A DNA stretch of 64,000 bases. Origin: Agrobacterium cucumeris (GTDB taxonomy: Bacteria > Pseudomonadota > Alphaproteobacteria > Rhizobiales > Rhizobiaceae). The stretch lies in the NCBI RefSeq assembly GCF_030036535.1, contig NZ_CP080388.1:868001-932000 (forward strand), written 5' to 3'. Of the stretch, positions 18,391-26,792 are shown piece after piece; the stretch's first letter is position 1, and each line of letters starts with the position of its first letter. Both the position numbers and the translations under genes were made by a program. The notes under the pieces are model-generated. The model did no database searches. It was not told where the DNA came from and saw only the letters and a list, made by a program, of their open reading frames with translations.

Positions 18391-19280
18391 TTCACGACCT
18401 CATATCCAGCGGCGTCCATCACGCGCAGCAATTCCCTGTGCCCCTTTCGGGCCATGTCCAGCGGCGGGTTCCTGATCGGGTCCTGCTCCGCCTCGACCAC
18501 GAACCAGCCCTCGTAACCTTTCGACGCCAGCGCCTTGACGATCGCCCCGAAATCCAGGCTGCCATCACCCGGCACGGTAAAGGCGCCCTTGATGACGGCA
18601 TCGAGGAAACTCTCCCGGCTCCTGTCCAGCCCGTCGACAACCTCACGCCGGATATCCTTGGTGTGGACATGGGTAACGCGTGCATGGTGGTTTTCGATGA
18701 CACGCATGACATCGCCGCCCGCAAAGGCCATGTGCCCGGCATCAAACAGCAGGGGCACGGAGGAGTGCTTCATGAAGAAATCAAGTTCCGGCTCGGTCTC
18801 CACCACGGCCGCCATATGGTGATGGTAGGAAATCGGCATGCCCTTCGCCGCGCACCAGTCGGCAAAGTCGGACATCTTGCGGCCATAGGCCGCCATGCCC
18901 GCCTCGTCGAGCCGGGGCTTCGTGGCAAGTGGTGCGGAGCGCACGCCCTGAATGGAGCGCGCCGTTTCACCATAAACGATGCAGGGCGCGCCGGCGGCGA
19001 TGAAGAATTCCATCTGCTGCGCGATGCGGTCTTTCTCCGCCTCGATGTCACCATCCAGCAGCAGGCCGGAAAACCAGCCGCCGCATACCGATATGCCGTA
19101 ACGGTCGAGGATCGGCCCAAGCTCCGCCATATCCATCGGAAACCGGCGCCCGGTCTCCATTCCGGTAAAGCCGGCTTCGCTTGCCTGCCGCAGGCATTCC
19201 TGAAGGCTCACATCATCGGAAAGCTCGGCAAGATCATCATTCCACCAGGCGATCGGCGCGATACCAAGTCTTGCTTTCAT
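18387..19280 (-). CDS. iolE: Myo-inosose-2 dehydratase (IolE)
   Basis: IolE removes water from scyllo-inosose (2-keto-myo-inositol) to give 3D-(3,5/4)-trihydroxycyclohexane-1,2-dione, the IolD substrate. The 297-residue TIM-barrel protein begins MKARLGIAPIAWWNDDL, matching the IolE N-terminus (GIAPI.W.NDD), and carries metal-site stretches GMETGRRFP, SYHHHMAAVVE, PLLFDAGHMAFAG and THVHTKDIR. The start at 19280 is one base after the iolD stop (TGAgATG). The upstream in-frame extension is not family-like. Confidence 0.93.
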   Translation of the reverse strand: MKARLGIAPIAWWNDDLAELSDDVSLQECLRQASEAGFTGMETGRRFPMDMAELGPILDRYGISVCGGWFSGLLLDGDIEAEKDRIAQQMEFFIAAGAPCIVYGETARSIQGVRSAPLATKPRLDEAGMAAYGRKMSDFADWCAAKGMPISYHHHMAAVVETEPELDFFMKHSSVPLLFDAGHMAFAGGDVMRVIENHHARVTHVHTKDIRREVVDGLDRSRESFLDAVIKGAFTVPGDGSLDFGAIVKALASKGYEGWFVVEAEQDPIRNPPLDMARKGHRELLRVMDAAGYEVVK

Positions 19281-19281
19281 C

Positions 19282-21153
19282 TCAGACCCCCACTCGCTGC
19301 GCCTTGCGGATGTTTTCCTGCGCAGCGCGGGCGGCACGCACTGTCTCGAAACTGGAGACGGAGGGAACACCGACATCCCAGTCGGCATCGCCCGGCACCC
19401 ATTTCCAGGCATCGGAAACGATGGAGATGACGGTCACGCCGTCATTGCCCTGCGCCCAGATCATCGCGTCTTCAAGATCGGCAAGGCTCTCGGCCCTGCG
19501 CGCATGGGCGCCCATGGCTTCCGCATGCTTGACGAAATCGACATGCAGCGGATTTTCCCTGTCCCTGACGCGGCAATCTGCCAGCAGATTGTTGAAGCCG
19601 GGAACGCCCTTGGCCTGCTGCAAACGGTTGATGACGGCATAGCCGCCATTATCGCAGACCACCACGATCATCCGGTGCCCGGTAAGCGCGGCTGAATAGA
19701 TATCCGAGTTCATCATCATGTAGGTGCCGTCCCCCAGCATGACGATTGGAACGCCGCCGGTACCGCCCGGCCCTTCCTGCGCCATGGAGCAGCCCCAGCC
19801 GGCAGCGATTTCATAACCCATGCAGGAAAACCCGAATTCGCAATCGAACGTATTCGGGTTCTTGACCCGCCAGCCCTTGGTCACCTCACCCGGCGTTCCG
19901 CCCGCCGCCGCAATCAGCGTATCTTCGGGCCGCGCAACCCGGTTCAGCACGCCAACCACCTGCGCATAGGAAGGAACCGGCGCATTGGTGATGCGCTGGT
20001 GTTCGTCGAGCAGATTGTCCCATTCGGCAAACAGCGTTTTGGCCCGCTGCATATGGGTGGCATCGGCCTTATAGGCGCCGAGCGCGTGGTCCAGCTCGTC
20101 GATCGTCTCAAGCGCATCGCCGACCACGGAAAGCGCCCGGTGTTTCACCGCATCGAAGCGGGCGGCGTTAACGGAAATGAACTGCGCATCGCGGGAGAAA
20201 GCCGTCCAGGAACCCGTGGTGAAATCCTGAAGCCGGGTACCGATCGCCAGCACGACATCCGCATCCTTGGCCAGCGCATTCGCCGAAGTTGATCCGACGA
20301 TGCCGATCGGCCCGGCATGGACCGGATGGTGATGGGTGAGCGCGCCCTTGCCGGCGATGGTTTCGACCACGGGAATGCCGCGCTTTGCAGCGAAATCGGC
20401 AAGGCGCTCTTCCGCCAGCGAATAACGCACGCCACCGCCGGAAATGATGAGCGGACGTTTCGCCTGCGCCAGCAGCCGGGCGGCGGCCGCCGCAGCGTCA
20501 CGGTCAGGACGCGGCCGAGGAATTTTCCAGACTTTCGGTTCAAAGAAGACCGCCGGATAATCGAAAGCGATTTCCTGCGTATCCTGCGCAAGACCGATAA
20601 AGGCCGGGCCGCAATCGGCCGGATCGAGCATGGTGGCGACCGCCTGCGGCAGCGATTGCAGCAATTGTTCCGGCAGCACGATCCTGTCCCAGTAACGCAC
20701 CACGGATTTGAACGCGTCATTAACGGTGAGTGTCGGATCGCCGAAATGCTCGACCTGCTGCAGAACCGGGTCCGGCAGGCGGCTTGCGAAAGTATCACCT
20801 GCAAGGAGGAGAACGGGCAGCCGGTTGGCCATGGCGACGCCGGCGGCAGTGACCATGTTCAACGCCCCCGGCCCGATCGAAGTCGCAGCGACCATGATCT
20901 GCCTGCGCCGCTTTGCCTTGGCAAAGCCGATTGCGGCAAGCGCCATGGATTGTTCATTCTGCCCGCGCCAGGTCGGCAACTGGTCCTGCACCGTCTCCAG
21001 AGCTTCGGAAAGGCATGTGACATTGCCGTGCCCGAAAATGGCGAACACGCCCGCGAACAAAGGAACGCGCTCTCCGTCGATCTCGGTAAACTGGTTGCAC
21101 AGGTAACGTACTAGCGCCTGGGCCATGGTCAGGCGTAAGGTCTTCGCGGTCAT
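19282..21153 (-). CDS. iolD: 3D-(3,5/4)-trihydroxycyclohexane-1,2-dione acylhydrolase (IolD)
   Basis: IolD is a thiamine diphosphate enzyme that opens the cyclohexanedione ring to 5-deoxy-glucuronate. The 623-residue protein has the three ThDP-enzyme domains: an N-terminal PYR domain with the catalytic-type Glu region GQNEQSMALAAIGFAKA, a central Rossmann-like domain (SGGGVRYS, DVVLAIGTRLQDF) and a C-terminal PP domain with the cofactor motif VMLGDGTYMMMNSDIYSA. The start at 21153 (MTAKTLRLTMAQALV) has a strong GGAGGAGG upstream. It leads the leftward operon and is divergent from iolG across a 105-base region with candidate operators. Confidence 0.95.
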   Translation of the reverse strand: MTAKTLRLTMAQALVRYLCNQFTEIDGERVPLFAGVFAIFGHGNVTCLSEALETVQDQLPTWRGQNEQSMALAAIGFAKAKRRRQIMVAATSIGPGALNMVTAAGVAMANRLPVLLLAGDTFASRLPDPVLQQVEHFGDPTLTVNDAFKSVVRYWDRIVLPEQLLQSLPQAVATMLDPADCGPAFIGLAQDTQEIAFDYPAVFFEPKVWKIPRPRPDRDAAAAAARLLAQAKRPLIISGGGVRYSLAEERLADFAAKRGIPVVETIAGKGALTHHHPVHAGPIGIVGSTSANALAKDADVVLAIGTRLQDFTTGSWTAFSRDAQFISVNAARFDAVKHRALSVVGDALETIDELDHALGAYKADATHMQRAKTLFAEWDNLLDEHQRITNAPVPSYAQVVGVLNRVARPEDTLIAAAGGTPGEVTKGWRVKNPNTFDCEFGFSCMGYEIAAGWGCSMAQEGPGGTGGVPIVMLGDGTYMMMNSDIYSAALTGHRMIVVVCDNGGYAVINRLQQAKGVPGFNNLLADCRVRDRENPLHVDFVKHAEAMGAHARRAESLADLEDAMIWAQGNDGVTVISIVSDAWKWVPGDADWDVGVPSVSSFETVRAARAAQENIRKAQRVGV

Positions 21154-21190
21154 CTCGCCTCCTCCTGCGGATGGTTGTTGATATGTTTTT

Positions 21191-21204
21191 GGAATACATA
21201 TTGA
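21191..21204. promoter_or_regulatory. Candidate iol operator, degenerate copy (iolD/iolG)
   Basis: GGAAT-ACAT-ATTGA matches the GCAAT-N4-ATTGC dyad at 8 of the 10 arm positions. It is centred 29 bp from the perfect copy at 21220, in the iolD/iolG divergent promoter. Confidence 0.5.
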
Positions 21205-21219
21205 CAAATTCGGTACTTT

Positions 21220-21233
21220 GCAATGATTATTGC
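21220..21233. promoter_or_regulatory. Candidate iol operator, perfect copy (iolD/iolG)
   Basis: GCAAT-GATT-ATTGC has perfect 5-base inverted arms, 26 bases upstream of the iolG start codon. The same arms occur immediately before the RpiR-type regulator gene and upstream of the ABC importer, so binding by that regulator is the simplest reading. Confidence 0.62.
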
Positions 21234-21258
21234 CAAATACCTCGGGAGGAAAATTTCA

Positions 21259-22260
21259 ATGCTGAGAATTGCAGTGCTTGGCGTGGGCCGTATCGGCCGC
21301 ATGCATGCGGAAAACATCGTCGCTCATCCACGCGCGACATTGGCTGGTATCTTTGATGTATACGAGCCCTCGGCGAAAGAAGTTGCCGAAAAGCTGACAC
21401 GATTTGAGTCGGCCGAGGCGGTTTTTGCCTCGCCTGAGGTCGACGCCGTGCTGATCGCAACCTCAACGCCCACCCATGCGGATCTGCTGGAAAAGGCGGT
21501 TGCCGCCGGAAAACCGGTGCTTTGCGAAAAGCCCATCGATCTCTCCCTCGACCGCGTCAACGCCTGTGCAACAAAAATTGCCGGCAGCGATGTACCGATC
21601 ATGCTCGGCTTCGTCCGGCGTTTTGACAGCGGACACCGCGCCGTGCGTGAGGCCGTCGAAAACGGAACGATAGGCGATCTGCATCAGGTCGTCATCACCT
21701 CGCGCGACCCCGGCATGGCTCCCGCCGCCTATATCGAAATGTCGGGCGGCATTTTCCGCGACATGACGATCCATGATTTCGACATGGCCCGCTTCATTCT
21801 GGGTGAAGAGATCAGCCAAGTCTCGGCCACCGGTTCGCGGCTGGTCGACCCGGCGCTGATGGAAAAATGCGACGACTACGACACCGTGACCGTGGTGCTG
21901 AAAACCGCTTCGGGCAAACAATGCACGATCAGCAACTCTCGGCGCGCGGTATATGGCTACGATCAGCGGGTGGAAGCCTTCGGAAGTGCCGGCATGGCGA
22001 TTTCCGAAAACCGGACGCTCAATCACCTGCGTCTCCACACCGAAACCGGTACCGACCGGGCAGCACCGCTGATGAACTTCTTCATCGACCGTTATGCCGA
22101 TGCTTTCGCAGCGGAAATCAGCGCCTTCGTCGATGCGGTGGAACAGGGCAAGGCACCGGAGGTCGGCTTCGAAGACGGCCGGCTGGCATTGCTTCTGGCC
22201 GAAGCGGCGATCCGCTCTGTCGCCGAGGGGCGCACCGTCAACACAAGCGAGATCGGGTAA
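21259..22260 (+). CDS. iolG: Inositol 2-dehydrogenase (IolG/IdhA)
   Basis: IolG oxidises myo-inositol to scyllo-inosose with NAD, the first step of inositol breakdown. The 333-residue Gfo/Idh/MocA protein has GVGRIGRMHAENI near the N-terminus, Lys91 in CEKPIDL, and the inositol-dehydrogenase hallmark SGGIFRDMTIHDFDMARF with the catalytic Asp/His pair, then ISNSRRAVYGYDQRVE. This pattern is that of rhizobial IdhA. The ATG at 21259 follows GGGAGGAAA; a longer frame from 21223 would run through the operator. It heads the rightward operon. Confidence 0.93.
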   Translation: MLRIAVLGVGRIGRMHAENIVAHPRATLAGIFDVYEPSAKEVAEKLTRFESAEAVFASPEVDAVLIATSTPTHADLLEKAVAAGKPVLCEKPIDLSLDRVNACATKIAGSDVPIMLGFVRRFDSGHRAVREAVENGTIGDLHQVVITSRDPGMAPAAYIEMSGGIFRDMTIHDFDMARFILGEEISQVSATGSRLVDPALMEKCDDYDTVTVVLKTASGKQCTISNSRRAVYGYDQRVEAFGSAGMAISENRTLNHLRLHTETGTDRAAPLMNFFIDRYADAFAAEISAFVDAVEQGKAPEVGFEDGRLALLLAEAAIRSVAEGRTVNTSEIG

Positions 22261-22263
22261 ACC

Positions 22264-23694
22264 ATGTACGCGAATTTTGGACTTTTCATAGATGGACGCT
22301 GGCTTGCCGGTGCCGCAACCGGCGAGGTTGTCTCTCCAGTCACCGGCGCTGCGCTCGGCAAGGTGACGCTTGCCAACGCCGATCAAACCCGCGATGCGAT
22401 CGACGCGGCGGCAGCCGCCCTTCCGAAACTGCGCGCCATGGGCGGCTTCGCACGCGCCGAGGCGCTACACCGGGCCGCCGACGAAATGCTGCGCCGTGCT
22501 GACGAAGGCGCAACGATGATCTCGCTGGAGACCGGCAAACCGATTGCCCAGGCGGGTCGCGAATGGACGCTTTCCTGCGACCAGTTCCGCTGGTTCGCCG
22601 AAGAAGCACGCCGCATTTATGGCCGCATCGTCGACAGCCGGGTGCCCGGTGGTCGATTTGAGGTGACCCGCGAAGCAGTCGGCATCGTCGGCGCTTTCAC
22701 CGCCTGGAATTTTCCGGCCGCCCTTCCGGCCCGCAAGCTCGCCCCCGCGCTCGCCGCCGGATGCCCCGTCGTGCTGCGCCCCTCATCCCAGACGCCCGGT
22801 GTCGCCATGGTCATGGTCGACTGCCTGAGGGCCGCCGGCTTTCCCGATGGCGCCGTCAATCTGGTTGTCGGTTCGACCGCCGATACCTATGGCCCGATCA
22901 TGGCGGACAAGCGGGTGCGCAAGGTGTCGCTGACCGGCTCCACCCGCGTCGGCCAGCAAATGATCCGTGACGCCGCTGAGACCGTGAAGAAGGTCTCTAT
23001 GGAACTGGGCGGCAATGCGCCCCTCATCATTTATGACGATGCGGATCTCGACAACGCGCTCGACCTTGCCGTGCCCACCAAATTCGCCAATTGCGGCCAG
23101 GTCTGCGTCACGCCGGATCGCATCTTCGTCCACGAGAGCCTGCACGACGCCTTTGTCGACGGTTTCGTGGCCCGCGCGGCGAAGATCAGGCTTGGTGACG
23201 GGCTTGATGCCGATACCGGAATGGGTCCGCTCATCAATGCCGGTCGCCTTGAGGACATCGAGGCGGTAGTCGCCGACGCCGTGCGCGCCGGTGCAAAAAT
23301 CGCCCATGGCGGCAAACGCCCCTCACACCTGAACCACGGTTTCTTTTTCGAGCCCACCGTGCTGACCGGCGTGACGGACACGATGAAGGTTTTTGCCGAA
23401 GAAAATTTCGGTCCGATTGCCGCAATCACCCGCTTCAGCACCGAGGACGAGGTTCTGGAGCGGGCCAACGCCTCCGACATGGGCCTTTCCGCCTATGCCT
23501 TCACCCGTTCTCCGGACAGGGCACGGCGAACGGTAGCGGCACTGAAATCCGGCATGGTCGGCATCAACAGCTTCGCGCTCGCCGCATCCGAAGCGCCTTT
23601 CGGCGGCACCAACCATTCCGGCATGGGGCGTGAGGGTGGTATCGAGGGGATAAGCGATTATCTCGAAACCAAACTCGCCCAGATCGTCTTTTAG
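22264..23694 (+). CDS. NAD(P)-dependent aldehyde dehydrogenase (SSADH-like)
   Basis: A 476-residue aldehyde dehydrogenase with the general-base Glu247 (MELGGNAP) and the nucleophile Cys281 (NCGQVC). The cofactor-binding loop reads LRPSSQTP, where most relatives have a Lys instead of Arg172, so cofactor handling may be altered. The overall sequence is closest to succinate-semialdehyde dehydrogenases. It is not the CoA-acylating IolA type (methylmalonate semialdehyde dehydrogenase). It starts three bases after the iolG stop and is therefore co-transcribed. In the locus it may oxidise an aldehyde released by the downstream aldolase. Confidence 0.9.
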   Translation: MYANFGLFIDGRWLAGAATGEVVSPVTGAALGKVTLANADQTRDAIDAAAAALPKLRAMGGFARAEALHRAADEMLRRADEGATMISLETGKPIAQAGREWTLSCDQFRWFAEEARRIYGRIVDSRVPGGRFEVTREAVGIVGAFTAWNFPAALPARKLAPALAAGCPVVLRPSSQTPGVAMVMVDCLRAAGFPDGAVNLVVGSTADTYGPIMADKRVRKVSLTGSTRVGQQMIRDAAETVKKVSMELGGNAPLIIYDDADLDNALDLAVPTKFANCGQVCVTPDRIFVHESLHDAFVDGFVARAAKIRLGDGLDADTGMGPLINAGRLEDIEAVVADAVRAGAKIAHGGKRPSHLNHGFFFEPTVLTGVTDTMKVFAEENFGPIAAITRFSTEDEVLERANASDMGLSAYAFTRSPDRARRTVAALKSGMVGINSFALAASEAPFGGTNHSGMGREGGIEGISDYLETKLAQIVF

Positions 23695-23695
23695 A

Positions 23696-23792
23696 GCATT
23701 TCCAGTAAAAGTGCGCAGCGGTTTTACGTCCGGAAAATGCGGAAAAACAAAGGGCTAGAGCACATCCGACGATTCCGTTTACGTGCTCTAGC
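23696..23792. repeat. Rhizobial intergenic repeat with 10-bp hairpin
   Basis: The gap before the aldolase gene holds a common Agrobacterium-type intergenic sequence (AGAGCATTTCC...AAAAGTGCGCAGCGG...). It ends in a perfect inverted repeat, GCTAGAGCAC (23754-23763) and GTGCTCTAGC (23783-23792), with a 19-base loop. It interrupts an otherwise tightly packed operon and may attenuate or process the transcript. Confidence 0.7.
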
Positions 23793-23818
23793 GACAGACA
23801 ACCTTGCAGGAGAATCCC

Positions 23819-24631
23819 ATGCGGAAAAACAAGTTGAAGGAAATCTGGGCCGAGGGACGTCCGGTGCTGCATGGCTGGCTGTCCATTGCCAGCCCGTTCA
23901 GCGCCGAAATCATGGCGGCGCAGGATTACGACGCCATCTCCATCGACATCCAGCACGGCGCGGTCGACTACAAGGACGTGCTCGGCATGTTCCAGGCAAT
24001 GCGCGCTTCCGACAAGGTGCTGATGGCGCGGGTGCCCTGGCTCGACCCGGCGTGGATATCCAAGGTTCTGGATGCCGGGGCCTACGGCATCATCTGCCCG
24101 ATGATCAACAACCGGGCGCAGGCCGAGCAATTCGTTCGTTACATGCGCTACCCGCCGCTCGGGGAGCGCAGCTTCGGCCCCACCCGCGCCGTTTACGCCG
24201 CCGGCGGCAATTATGCCGCGGAAGCCAATGACGAAATCCTCGCCTTTGCAATGATCGAAACGGCAGAGGCGATGGACAATCTCGAAGAGATTGCCTCCAC
24301 CCCCGGCCTCGACGGGATTTATGTCGGCCCCGCCGACCTGAGTTTCTCGCTCTCTAAAGGTCAATTGACGCCTGCCTTTGACCGCGAGGAGCCCGAGGTC
24401 ATCGGCGCCATCAAGCGCATCCTCGATGCCTGCCACCGCAACGGCATCAAGGCGGCCCTCCATTGCGGCACGGCGGATTACGCGGCACGCGCGGTGGAAT
24501 GGGGTTTCGACATGACCACAGTGTCAGGCGATTCCCGCCTGCTGGCCGCCGCAGCGACGGAATCGACCGCGACGTGGCGCAGGCTGGTAGAAAAGACCGC
24601 CAAAAAAACCGATGGCAAAGGGGGGTATTGA
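23819..24631 (+). CDS. HpcH/HpaI family class II aldolase
   Basis: The 270-residue protein is a metal-dependent aldolase/citrate-lyase-like barrel with the family segments GWLSIASPFSAEIMAAQDYDAISIDIQHGAVDY, PWLDPAWISKVLDAGAYGIICPMINN, AFAMIETAEAMDN and GIYVGPADLSFSL. The conserved Glu and Asp of the metal site lie in METAEA-like and GPADLS positions. Relatives cleave 2-keto-3-deoxy acids to pyruvate plus an aldehyde. The ATG at 23819 follows GCAGGAGA; a TTG 15 bases upstream is rejected. The stop is directly abutted by the next ATG. Confidence 0.9.
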   Translation: MRKNKLKEIWAEGRPVLHGWLSIASPFSAEIMAAQDYDAISIDIQHGAVDYKDVLGMFQAMRASDKVLMARVPWLDPAWISKVLDAGAYGIICPMINNRAQAEQFVRYMRYPPLGERSFGPTRAVYAAGGNYAAEANDEILAFAMIETAEAMDNLEEIASTPGLDGIYVGPADLSFSLSKGQLTPAFDREEPEVIGAIKRILDACHRNGIKAALHCGTADYAARAVEWGFDMTTVSGDSRLLAAAATESTATWRRLVEKTAKKTDGKGGY

Positions 24632-25600
24632 ATGCCGAACCTTCTCGTGGCCGGAAAACTTCATCCTTCCGGCGAGGCCATGCTGCGTGACCTGCCGGCC
24701 CTCGGCTTCTCCGTCCGCTATATCGAAGACGTTTCCGAAGCCTCCTACGCGCCTTTCATCGAAGAAGCGGATGCCATCATCATTCGCACACAGCCGCTTT
24801 CGGCAGCCACCATTGCCAGGGCCGGACGGCTGAAAGTGGTGTCCCGCCATGGGGTGGGTTACGATAGCGTCGATCTTGCCGAACTCAACCGGCGCAACAT
24901 CGCACTCACCATCGTCGGCGATGTCAATTCCGTCTCCGTCGCCGAACATGCGATGATGCTGCTGCTGGCGGCGGCAAAGCGGGCCATACTCGCCGACCGC
25001 GCTGTCCGGGAGACCGGACAGTGGAGCTGGCGCAACAGGCTGGAGCAGCAGGAAATATCGGGCAAGAACCTGCTCATCCTCGGTTATGGCCGGATCGGGC
25101 GGCATCTCGCCAGAATGGCTTCGGGTTTCGGCATGCATATCCGCGCCTATGACCCCTACCTGCTGCAATCGGGATGGCCCGAGGGGCCGACAAGACCCGT
25201 ATCGCTGGAAGAGGGCCTGCCCTGGGCCAACTATATTTCCGTGCATATTCCCAAAGGGCCAAGCCCGGCAATCGGAGCCGCCGAAATCGCACTGATGAAA
25301 CCCGGTGTCGTCCTGTCAAACACGGCCCGTGGCGGTGTCGTTTGTGAAAAGGCACTCAGCGAAGCGCTTGCCTCGGGTCATGTCGGCGCGGCCGGGCTTG
25401 ATGTCTTCGACGACGAGCCGCCGGAAAGCTCCTCCCCGCTGCTGTCGCAGTTCAACACCGTCCTGTCGCCGCATATTGCCGGGCTTACGACGGAATGCGG
25501 GGAGAGGATGGCCATCGCGTCCATCCAGAATGCCGTCAACTACCTGAAAGGGACGATCGATCCCGGCCTCATCGTCAATCCGGAATTTGCCCATGTCTGA
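24632..25600 (+). CDS. D-2-hydroxyacid dehydrogenase (PGDH-like)
   Basis: A 322-residue member of the D-isomer-specific 2-hydroxyacid dehydrogenases. It has the NAD-binding GYGRIGRHLARM at about 150, and the catalytic triad pattern of Arg in NTARGGVV, Glu in FDDEPPE and His in LSPHIAG. It lacks the ACT regulatory domain of the serA protein at 48 kb, so a catabolic role is likely. It starts on the base after the aldolase stop and overlaps the following gene by eight bases, so translation is coupled. The substrate is unknown. Confidence 0.9.
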   Translation: MPNLLVAGKLHPSGEAMLRDLPALGFSVRYIEDVSEASYAPFIEEADAIIIRTQPLSAATIARAGRLKVVSRHGVGYDSVDLAELNRRNIALTIVGDVNSVSVAEHAMMLLLAAAKRAILADRAVRETGQWSWRNRLEQQEISGKNLLILGYGRIGRHLARMASGFGMHIRAYDPYLLQSGWPEGPTRPVSLEEGLPWANYISVHIPKGPSPAIGAAEIALMKPGVVLSNTARGGVVCEKALSEALASGHVGAAGLDVFDDEPPESSSPLLSQFNTVLSPHIAGLTTECGERMAIASIQNAVNYLKGTIDPGLIVNPEFAHV

Positions 25601-26717
25601 AAAACCCGTTCTACGCGTCGGCCTCATCGGCACCGGCTTCATGGGCAAAGCCCATGTCTTCGGTTTCGCCTCTGCCCAGAAGGTCTTCGACCTCCCCTAC
25701 CGGATCGAACTGCACACCGTTGCCGACATCACCGAAGATGCGGCTGCACGGGCAGCTGCGGATTTCGGCTTCGCCCATTCCACGGCGGACTGGCGCAGCA
25801 TCATCGCCGATCCGGATATCGACCTCGTCGACATCACCGCGCCGAACGCCCTGCACAAGGAAATGGCGCTTGCCGCGATTGCCGCCGGCAAACACGTCTA
25901 TTGCGAAAAACCGCTGGCGCCGCTTGCTGCGGATGCCGGCGAGATGGCGGCAGCCGCGGCTGCGCGTGGCGTCAAAACACAAGTGGGCTTCAACTATCTC
26001 TGCAATCCCATGCTGCGGCTGGCGCGGGAAATGGTGGCGGCAGGCGAACTCGGCAAGATACGCGGTTATCGCGGTCTGCATGCCGAAGATTATATGGCTG
26101 ACGCCGCAGGCGCCTTCACCTTCCGCCACGATCCGGCCGGCGGCGGTGCGCTTGCCGATATCGGCTCTCACGCGCTTGCCACAGCCGAATTCCTGCTCGG
26201 CCCGATAACCGAAGTGATGGGGGATTGCGTGACGCTGATTGCCGAGCGGCCGGATGGCAAGGGCGGCACACGCAAGGTGGAAGTGGACGATGTGGGGCGC
26301 GCCTTCCTGCGTTTCGCCAATGGCGCGCAGGGCTCGGTCGAAGGCAACTGGATCGCCACCGGCCGCAAGATGCAGCATGATTTCGAGATCTACGGCGACA
26401 AGGGTACACTTTATTTCACACAGGAGCGGTTCAACGAGCTACATTTCTATTCCGCTGCCGATCCGGCCGGCCGCCGTGGCTTCCGCAAAATAGAGGCCTC
26501 TCCTGACCACGCACCCTATGGCCGCTTCTGCGTCGCGCCCGGCCATCAGCTCGGCTTCAACGACCTGAAAGCCATCGAAATCGAAGGTTATCTCCGGGCG
26601 ATCGCGGGACAGGCACCAGAGCCTTTCGGCTTCGCCGCCGGCCTGCGCATCCAGCGCCTGGTCGAGACGATCCAGCGCTCGTCATCGGCACGGCAATGGA
26701 TGGATGTCGCTGCCTGA
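25593..26717 (+). CDS. Gfo/Idh/MocA family oxidoreductase
   Basis: The 374-residue protein has GLIGTGFMGKAHVFGF at the N-terminus, catalytic Lys in YCEKPLAPL and the C-terminal GGALADIGSHALATAEFLLG with the Asp/His pair. It is the third member of this family in the locus and differs from IolG, lacking the RDMTIHDFDM signature. It may act on a different inositol isomer or on an inositol derivative. The start at 25593 overlaps the stop of the hydroxyacid dehydrogenase. It is followed, after a 75-base gap with an operator, by the regulator gene. Confidence 0.9.
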   Translation: MSEKPVLRVGLIGTGFMGKAHVFGFASAQKVFDLPYRIELHTVADITEDAAARAAADFGFAHSTADWRSIIADPDIDLVDITAPNALHKEMALAAIAAGKHVYCEKPLAPLAADAGEMAAAAAARGVKTQVGFNYLCNPMLRLAREMVAAGELGKIRGYRGLHAEDYMADAAGAFTFRHDPAGGGALADIGSHALATAEFLLGPITEVMGDCVTLIAERPDGKGGTRKVEVDDVGRAFLRFANGAQGSVEGNWIATGRKMQHDFEIYGDKGTLYFTQERFNELHFYSAADPAGRRGFRKIEASPDHAPYGRFCVAPGHQLGFNDLKAIEIEGYLRAIAGQAPEPFGFAAGLRIQRLVETIQRSSSARQWMDVAA

Positions 26718-26767
26718 AATCCCGGATTAAGCGGCGGGCTGCGGACCTTCATGCCTCTTGGAAAACC

Positions 26768-26781
26768 GCAATAAATATTGC
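26768..26781. promoter_or_regulatory. Candidate iol operator before the RpiR-type regulator
   Basis: GCAAT-AAAT-ATTGC has perfect arms and ends 11 bases before the regulator's ATG, where bound protein would block initiation. It carries the same arms as 21220-21233, pointing to autoregulation. Confidence 0.6.
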
Positions 26782-26792
26782 AAGATCATGCC

